Source: Sporomusa sp. (GTDB lineage Bacteria > Bacillota_C > Negativicutes > Sporomusales > Sporomusaceae). Taken from it: a stretch of 20,787 bases of DNA. Location of the stretch: assembly GCA_029256645.1 (NCBI GenBank), contig JAQSXM010000009.1, positions 1 through 20,787 of the forward strand, written 5' to 3'. The translations under genes and the position numbers were made by a program. Numbering within the stretch: position 1 is the first letter of the stretch; every line of letters begins with the position of its first letter. Below are positions 15,924 through 20,787 of the stretch, one piece after another. Below the pieces are notes generated by a model. That model saw only the letters and a program-made list of their open reading frames with translations. It ran no database searches and had not been told where the DNA came from.

Positions 15924-15951
15924 ATTATCATGAAATGATTTGATTTGTCAA
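15924..15951 (-). promoter_or_regulatory. Promoter candidate for the permease/binding-protein/amidohydrolase operon
   Basis: On the minus strand TTGACA (15951-15946) and GATAAT (15929-15924) are separated by 16 bases; the -35 is perfect and the -10 matches five of six. The start would be near 15917, giving a leader of about 185 bases before the permease TTG, with the terminator hairpin in its middle. Confidence 0.6.
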
Positions 15952-16130
15952 GAGATACCAAAAATGGTTCACTCGGATCAGGGCAGCTCCTCCCCTTTTG
16001 CAGCCGCACTTCGTGCGTCAGTTTCTGTGCCTGCATTCACCGTGACTTCCTTCGACCTTTTGAGAATCTAACTGAATCAACTTTTTACAAGAGAATTTTT
16101 TGAGTAGGTTTCGCTGAATTTTTGGCAATA
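15952..16130. other. Intergenic stretch between divergent units
   Basis: No convincing gene is present. A 35-codon plus-strand frame (15964-16071) begins MVHSDQGSSS, faintly like the IS3-family transposase motif HSDxGS, but nothing else supports it. A small hairpin CGCAC-TTC-GTGCG lies near 16006-16018. The rest is featureless. Confidence 0.3.
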
Positions 16131-16139
16131 TGGTATAAT
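16131..16139 (+). promoter_or_regulatory. Extended -10 promoter candidate for the hydrolase gene
   Basis: TGGTATAAT matches the extended -10 form TGn-TATAAT. No good -35 is visible at 16-18 bases upstream, which extended -10 promoters tolerate. The gene starts about 95 bases downstream. Confidence 0.45.
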
Positions 16140-16232
16140 TTACAAGAAACTTCAAAAAAGTGCAATGTGGTTAATATGCGTTTTTTGACAAAGCGGCGGC
16201 ATGCAGTTTAGACAAAAAAGGAGTGTACGCGA

Positions 16233-16760
16233 GTGAAAAATATCCTACTGGTCATCGACTATCAAAACGACTTTGTTGACGGCGCGCTTGGTTTTTCCCA
16301 AGCGGCGGAATTGGAGACAGCGATCGTCGCTAAGATTGAACACTATAAACGAAACGGCGACCCGGTTGCCTTTACCTTTGACACGCATCAACCGGATTAT
16401 TTGGCGACCCAGGAGGGTAAAAAGCTGCCGGTGATCCATTGCTTGAAGGAGTCGCCGGGCTGGTGGCTGTACGGTCAGGTTGCTTCCCTTTGCTCTGCCG
16501 GCGATCTGCGTTTTGAAAAAGGCGCTTTCGGATCAATGGAACTGGCGGCGTATCTGCGCGGGGAGGGCTTCGAGCGGGTGGAACTGGTCGGCGTGGTTTC
16601 CCATATTTGCGTCCTGTCCAATGCCGTGCTGGCTAAGGCGGCTCTACCGGAGGCGGAGATTGTCATCGACGCCGCCTGCACCGCCAGTTTTGACGAACGG
16701 TTGCATCTGGCCGCCCTTGACGTGATGGCCGGTTTGCAGATGAGTGTGGTTAACCGCTGA
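16233..16760 (+). CDS. Isochorismatase-family cysteine hydrolase, nicotinamidase-like
   Basis: The fold uses an Asp-Lys-Cys triad to hydrolyse amides such as nicotinamide. In this 175-residue protein the triad is Asp9 (VIDYQNDF), Lys96 (RFEKGAFGS) and Cys126 (VSHICVLSNA). Asp50 and His52 (FDTHQPDY) and His69 (VIHC) sit where PncA-type enzymes bind metal, which favours a nicotinamidase-like rather than true isochorismatase role. GTG 16233 follows AAGGAG by nine bases. Codon use is GC-richer than in the AT-rich neighbours. The gene stands alone; the REP-like repeat begins 34 bases after its stop. Other amidases of the family (carbamoylsarcosine, ureidoacrylate hydrolases) are possible. Confidence 0.82.
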   Translation: MKNILLVIDYQNDFVDGALGFSQAAELETAIVAKIEHYKRNGDPVAFTFDTHQPDYLATQEGKKLPVIHCLKESPGWWLYGQVASLCSAGDLRFEKGAFGSMELAAYLRGEGFERVELVGVVSHICVLSNAVLAKAALPEAEIVIDAACTASFDERLHLAALDVMAGLQMSVVNR

Positions 16761-16792
16761 TGCCGCAGAGATAAGTTTGATAAAAGCTGATA

Positions 16793-16824
16793 AAATGACT
16801 CAAGAGAACCGTCCCCTTGAGTCA
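16793..16824 (+). repeat. REP-like hairpin repeat, copy 2
   Basis: TGACTCA (16796-16802) and TGAGTCA (16818-16824) flank AGAGAACCGTCCCCT; the 29-base core differs from copy 1 (10624-10652) at one position. Upstream A residues are shared, while the downstream TTT of copy 1 is not. It abuts the truncated ada reading frame, whose last sense codon is followed by a TGA formed by the repeat's first bases on the minus strand. Confidence 0.75.
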
Positions 16825-16974
16825 CATATAAAATATAACAACATTTTTGGGATTAGGCGTTCTTGATGTACATGATGGCCGACAAAATGTTTTTGTGCTT
16901 TTTAGCGCATAAAAGAAAACTCCATCGTATGTTTTGTCACAATCTTTGATTGCTTTCCATTGAATCTCGGTCAT
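16822..16974 (-). pseudogene. ada: Truncated ada: N-terminal part of the Ada metal-binding domain
   Basis: The Ada zinc domain carries the methyl-accepting cysteine that repairs methylphosphotriesters in DNA. Here only the first 50 residues remain: MTEIQWKAIKDCDKTYDGVF, then FFYAL and FCRPSCTSRTP with the first two zinc cysteines (CRPSC). The frame ends NVVIFYM at a TGA created by the REP-like repeat. The second cysteine pair (normally CxxC in a FRPCKRC-like segment) and everything beyond are missing, and no continuation is found past the repeat, where the hydrolase gene begins. ATG 16974 has TAGGAGTG seven bases upstream. A four-cysteine zinc site cannot form, so the remnant is probably non-functional. 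The Ada assignment is firm; the cause of truncation is inferred. Confidence 0.75.
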
Positions 16975-17034
16975 TCCTACACTCCTACCTGCATCCTTTA
17001 CGTTTTTATGGAAAAACAAAATAATAAAAAACAT

Positions 17035-17300
17035 GATGTAAAGATTGTTTTATGCAACTTTCTGTATCTTTCATAAAATGATAGCAGGTTGAGTGTAATT
17101 TGTTATTCAAAGTACCCTGGATCGAATTAGAAGTCAATAAGGTGAAAAAAATAGTTCGTTTTCCTACAAAACCAGCGGGATGTTCAGGCTTGACTTTTTA
17201 AAAAACAGGACTTATTTGATGATGATTCATTAATTTGTGCAAGAAACAAGTATAATGACATTTTTTTAATATAATGTATAAAAAGTGATAAAAGCATCAT
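17035..17300. other. AT-rich intergenic stretch
   Basis: No supported gene. A plus-strand frame at 17085-17201 (about 38 codons, ending FPTKPAGCSGLTF) is mildly protein-like but has no good start or ribosome binding site. Runs of A and T dominate, with several TATAAT-like strings (for example 17251-17256) that lack proper -35 partners. Confidence 0.35.
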
Positions 17301-17304
17301 ATTT

Positions 17305-17333
17305 TTGACAATAATCACCTTTAATGATACTAT
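17305..17333 (+). promoter_or_regulatory. Promoter of the cobalamin-riboswitch/transporter operon
   Basis: TTGACA (17305-17310) is followed after 17 bases by TACTAT (17328-17333). Transcription would start near 17340, about 80 bases before the riboswitch. The -10 matches four of six positions. Confidence 0.5.
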
Positions 17334-17421
17334 ATACCCAATAATCATTTATATTGATAGTTATTAAAAATGCATGAAATTAGTATAAATGTTTCTATTA
17401 GGACAATTTCATATACAAAAC

Positions 17422-17594
17422 GTTATAAGTGTCGTCAACATTTAATGTTGACGATGAGAGGAAAACGGGTGAGAATCCCGTGCTGTCCCGCAGCTGTAAA
17501 TAGGGAGCCTGCTTCGAACAAGCGTCACTGAAGGAAACTTTGGGAAGACGGAAGTGAAGGTGATGATCTATGAGCCAGAAAGCCTGCTTATAAT
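17422..17594 (+). promoter_or_regulatory. Cobalamin riboswitch
   Basis: The conserved parts of the adenosylcobalamin aptamer are present in order: GAGGAAAACGGGTGAGAATC (17456 onward), the hairpin ACGGG/CCCGT, GCTGTCCCGCAGCTGTAA (17482-17499) and the B12 box AGCCAGAAAGCCTGC (17573-17587). A closing P1 helix can be drawn between GTTATAAG (17422-17429) and CTTATAAT (17587-17594). An extra perfect hairpin (17433-17453, ten-base arms) lies between P1 and the core. A terminator at 17707-17763 could be the expression platform, lowering transcription of the transporter when cobalamin is abundant. Confidence 0.92.
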
Positions 17595-17633
17595 AAGATT
17601 CATTGTTGACTTACGCGTGATAAGGAGATGGAT

Positions 17634-17717
17634 ATGTGGGTGCAGTCTGGGCTGTTATTTGATTTTAACTTTTGGCCGCAGTGTGCTTCAATAGGCAGCT
17701 TGCCTAAATCCGCATAG
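17634..17717 (+). CDS. 27-codon leader ORF after the riboswitch
   Basis: AAGGAG (17622-17627) is placed six bases before ATG at 17634, and the frame runs 27 codons (MWVQSGLLFDFNFWPQCASI ...) to TAG at 17715-17717. The site is as good as those of the large genes. The stop codon lies inside the 5' arm of the terminator (17707-17763), so a translating ribosome would disturb that stem. No family is recognised. It may be a regulatory leader peptide or a remnant of a gene; chance is possible. Confidence 0.4.
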   Translation: MWVQSGLLFDFNFWPQCASIGSLPKSA

Positions 17718-17763
17718 AATCCGTTCTTTTTGTTAAGAAGACGGTTCTATGCGGATTTTTTAT
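17707..17763 (+). terminator. Strong intrinsic terminator, likely riboswitch expression platform
   Basis: AATCCGCATAGAATCCGT (17707-17724) pairs with ACGGTTCTATGCGGATT (17741-17757) with a single bulged T, followed by TTT, TA and TTTT. The loop is short. It lies about 115 bases after the B12 box and about 150 bases before the first transporter gene, so it probably decides whether that operon is transcribed. Confidence 0.75.
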
Positions 17764-17780
17764 TTTATCCGATGGCTAAC

Positions 17781-17883
17781 CCGCTCTAATACTTCCGCCT
17801 CCATAGGCGGTGAGTACAGAGCGGCTAAGTCCCTGGATAACGTCGACTAAGATTCAGCTGGAGTTTAAAACTCCAGCTGAATC
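17781..17883 (+). other. Two further hairpins between terminator and first transporter gene
   Basis: Hairpin one (17781-17824) stacks CCGCTCT/AGAGCGG, TACT/AGTA and CCGCCT/AGGCGG around a CCAT loop, about 17 pairs with small internal loops. Hairpin two (17851-17883) has perfect 16-base arms starting GATTCAGCTGGAG. Neither is followed by a T run, so they are not ordinary terminators. They may be a second regulatory RNA element, a stabilising structure or an inserted repeat. Confidence 0.5.
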
Positions 17884-17913
17884 AAGTCTAGTTTATAGAA
17901 AGGAGAGGGTGAT

Positions 17914-18855
17914 TTGAAGGGAAAAGAGCTCTTACATCGCTTACTGCAGATGATTATTACTCTTTTCGGTGTGAGTCTGCTGACATTTTCGTTGATGTAT
18001 CTGTCACCGGGAGATCCGGTGGAGATGCTGCTGGAGGTAGCTGACACCATTGTTTCAGAGGAAACGATTGCCGAGACGCGGGCGCAGCTGGGGTTGGATC
18101 AGCCGTTTCATGTACAGTATCTCCGCTGGCTTGCAGGTGTCTTACAGGGAGACATGGGCATGTCTTATTCGGCAAAAATGCCGGTAGCTGACCGTCTCTG
18201 GCAAAGTTTGCCGGGAACTATGGTGCTCGCTGCCTCGGCGACGGTGATGATGCTTCTGATCTCGGTGCCGTGTGGGATACTGTCGGCGATATACAGAAAT
18301 CGTGCTGTTGATTATCTTATTCGCGGCATTTCGTTTTTGGGCGTATCCATGCCGAGTTTTTGGGTAGGACTCATCTTGTTGTATGTTTTGGGGCTGAAGC
18401 TGAGATTGTTCCCGATAGCGGGCGGCGAGGTATCGTTCGACCGGATGGTGCTGCCCTCGTTGACGCTGGCCATCGCGATGGCCGCTAAATATACTCGGCA
18501 GGTGCGTACAGCGGTTTTAGAGGAACTGGGACAGGATTATATCATTGGCGCACGGATACGGGGCTTTCCCATGCGGAAGATTCTCTGGCAGCATGTGCTG
18601 CCGAACGCGTGTCTGCCGCTGATTACGCTCTTGGGTCTGTCAATTGGCTGGCTTCTGGGCGGCGTGGCTGTCATCGAGATGGTCTTTTCCTGGCCGGGGC
18701 TTGGCAAAATGGCCGTACATGCCATTGAGATGCGCGATTATCCTCTGGTACAGGGCTTTGTCCTCTGGATTGCTGTTTTGTATATGGTGATCAATCTGCT
18801 GGTCGATATTTCCTATACTTATCTTGACCCGCGGCTGAAGAAAGGGGGATGCTGA
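17914..18855 (+). CDS. ABC transporter permease, NikB/DppB family
   Basis: The 313-residue membrane subunit has an N-terminal span, the hallmark YLSPGDPVEML (about 29-39), later hydrophobic segments, the coupling loop YIIGARIRGF ... HVLPNACLPLI and the ending YTYLDPRLKKG. TTG 17914 follows AAGGAG by eight bases. It resembles NikB at least as much as DppB, but the two cannot be separated safely by eye. It is the first large gene after the cobalamin riboswitch, which favours cobalt or a related metal/corrinoid ligand as substrate over peptides. The next gene starts directly at its stop codon, so translation is probably coupled. Confidence 0.88.
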   Translation: MKGKELLHRLLQMIITLFGVSLLTFSLMYLSPGDPVEMLLEVADTIVSEETIAETRAQLGLDQPFHVQYLRWLAGVLQGDMGMSYSAKMPVADRLWQSLPGTMVLAASATVMMLLISVPCGILSAIYRNRAVDYLIRGISFLGVSMPSFWVGLILLYVLGLKLRLFPIAGGEVSFDRMVLPSLTLAIAMAAKYTRQVRTAVLEELGQDYIIGARIRGFPMRKILWQHVLPNACLPLITLLGLSIGWLLGGVAVIEMVFSWPGLGKMAVHAIEMRDYPLVQGFVLWIAVLYMVINLLVDISYTYLDPRLKKGGC

Positions 18856-19677
<822 letters not shown>

Positions 19678-19708
19678 CTAAAACACAGATGGGGAAGGAT
19701 GAGATTTC

Positions 19709-20787
19709 TTGAAAAGATTAGGAAAGTTAACCTGGGTACTTATGATACTCTGCCTGGCGGCGGTCTTTATAGCAGGCTGCGGCAGCAGTGGTAAAAAGGA
19801 AGCCGACACAACGACACTGAAAATTGGTGTAACCAATTTTGCCGATTCACTGGAACCAACGGAAAATTATTTTGGCTGGGTTGTCATGCGTTATGGCATC
19901 GGGGAAAGCCTGGTGAAATTTGATGAAAAGATGAATGTACAGCCGTGGCTGGCTGAAAGCTGGCAGATCAGCGCCGACCACATGACCTGGACCTTTAAAA
20001 TCAGAGACGGGGTGAAATTCTCGAACGGCAAACCGCTGGATGCGGCTGCTGTTAAGGCATCTCTGGAAAGGGCCTTTGCCAAGAATAAACGGGCGGTAAC
20101 GTTTTTTAAGTATAAGGAAATGAAGGCTGACGGCCAACTACTTACGATCCACACAGAAAAAACGGAGCCCAATATGCCGGGATTTTTAGCCGATCCGCTC
20201 TTTTTAATTGTGGATGTATCGGCTGAGCCGGCCCGTAATTTTGCCAAGGAAGGACCGATTGGCACCGGGCCGTATATGTGCAAGACTTTCGTCAAGGATA
20301 AAGCAGTTTTGGTGAAAAACCCCTATTATTGGGACGGCGTAGTGCCTTATGAAACTGTTGAAATCCCCTCCATAGATGATCCGAATACACGGGCAATGGC
20401 TCTGCAGTCCGGTGAGGTAGATATGGCGGTCAATATTGCGGCAGGTGACATTGGTCTTTTTAACGATAAGGCAAAATTCCATGTCGACAGAATTGCCTCG
20501 CTGCGCACCGTATTGGCCCGGATTAATCAAAAAGGCGTTTTGGGTGATCCGAAGGTTCGTGCGGCATTTATCAGTGCCTGCGACCGAAAGGTGTATAATG
20601 AGGTTATTCTGAAGGGCACCTTTATTGAAGGCAAGGCGCCTGTACCGCCGTCGATGGATTATGGTTTCGATCAGCTCAAGGATCCGAACAGCTTTAATAT
20701 CGAACGCGCCAAACAACTTTTGGCCGAAGCCGGCTGGAAGGATGCTGACGGCGACGGTATCCTGGAGAAAGATGGCAAGAAGCTTAC
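19709..20787 (+). CDS. NikA-like ABC transporter substrate-binding lipoprotein (3' end beyond the window)
   Basis: The first 359 codons of an SBP_bac_5 binding protein are present, with no stop before the window edge. A signal peptide ends in the lipobox IAGC (Cys24). Segments characteristic of the NikA/OppA family follow: TLKIGVTNFADSLEPTENYF, MTWTFKIRDGVKFSNGKPLD, GPIGTGPYM, NPYYWDG, DDPNTRAMALQSGEVDMAV and AKQLLAEAGWKDADGDGI. TTG 19709 has AAGGA nine bases upstream; no ATG fits in frame before the signal peptide. The IGTGP, NxYYW and DPNTRAxAxxxGxxD strings resemble E. coli NikA. With the riboswitch, a cobalt complex is a reasonable guess; nickel, a metallophore or a peptide cannot be ruled out. 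ATPase genes are expected just outside the window. Confidence 0.88.
   Translation, partial: MKRLGKLTWVLMILCLAAVFIAGCGSSGKKEADTTTLKIGVTNFADSLEPTENYFGWVVMRYGIGESLVKFDEKMNVQPWLAESWQISADHMTWTFKIRDGVKFSNGKPLDAAAVKASLERAFAKNKRAVTFFKYKEMKADGQLLTIHTEKTEPNMPGFLADPLFLIVDVSAEPARNFAKEGPIGTGPYMCKTFVKDKAVLVKNPYYWDGVVPYETVEIPSIDDPNTRAMALQSGEVDMAVNIAAGDIGLFNDKAKFHVDRIASLRTVLARINQKGVLGDPKVRAAFISACDRKVYNEVILKGTFIEGKAPVPPSMDYGFDQLKDPNSFNIERAKQLLAEAGWKDADGDGILEKDGKKL

Noticed and set aside
15964..16071. 35-codon frame starting MVHSDQGSSS, resembling an IS3 transposase motif
   Set aside because: Only a few residues match, no second motif or inverted repeats are seen, and there is no ribosome binding site.
17085..17201. 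Protein-like open frame in the AT-rich gap
   Set aside because: No credible start or Shine-Dalgarno sequence and no recognised family; may be a remnant.
20204..20716. 170-codon minus-strand frame near the right edge
   Set aside because: It is opposite the NikA-like gene, which has a lipobox and family motifs throughout.

Overview
The window looks like bacterial chromosome from an anaerobic Bacillota lineage, possibly Negativicutes (Sporomusa/Pelosinus-like). This placement is inference from strong AGGAGG-type ribosome binding sites, frequent TTG/GTG starts, consensus sigma-A promoters, a cobalamin riboswitch and short repeats of the GGGGACGGTTCTCT type. No rRNA, tRNA, CRISPR array or complete insertion sequence is visible.

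Region A (1-10503) is one long plus-strand gene train. A near-consensus promoter (77-105), a palindrome at the predicted start site (111-134) and an intrinsic terminator inside the leader (143-198) precede a five-gene Opp/Dpp-type peptide ABC transporter: binding lipoprotein, two permeases and two ATPases. Four enzyme genes follow in the same direction: an N-acyl-D-amino-acid deacylase, a glutamate-racemase-like protein, an L-aspartate dehydrogenase (NadX family) and a class I aminotransferase. Together they suggest import of N-acyl-D-amino acids or D-residue peptides, release of the free D-acid, racemisation, then transamination coupled to aspartate dehydrogenase, giving net deamination of glutamate/aspartate.

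Region B (10504-12605) is a junction with degenerate reading frames and REP-like repeats, a small cysteine-motif protein on the minus strand, and a MarR regulator followed by a DUF169 protein. The two promoters of this pair carry the same operator, TAGTTGT-N4-ACAACTA.

Region C (12632-15951, minus strand) is a three-gene unit: a TauC/SsuC-like permease, an NMT1/SsuA-like binding lipoprotein and an M20D amidohydrolase, with no ATPase gene. Its leader has a TTGACA promoter and a perfect 23-bp hairpin that looks like an intrinsic terminator.

Region D (15952-17300) holds a PncA/isochorismatase-type hydrolase and, beyond a second copy of the REP-like repeat, the first 50 codons of an Ada metal-binding domain cut off exactly at that repeat.

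Region E (17305-20787) starts with a promoter, a cobalamin riboswitch, a 27-codon ORF whose stop lies in the stem of a strong terminator, and further hairpins. It leads into NikB-, NikC- and NikA-like genes, the last running off the window. Riboswitch control suggests cobalt (or a corrinoid-related ligand) as substrate rather than nickel or peptides.

A recurring theme is that each of the three ABC-transporter operons seems to have a leader with a terminator before the first gene.
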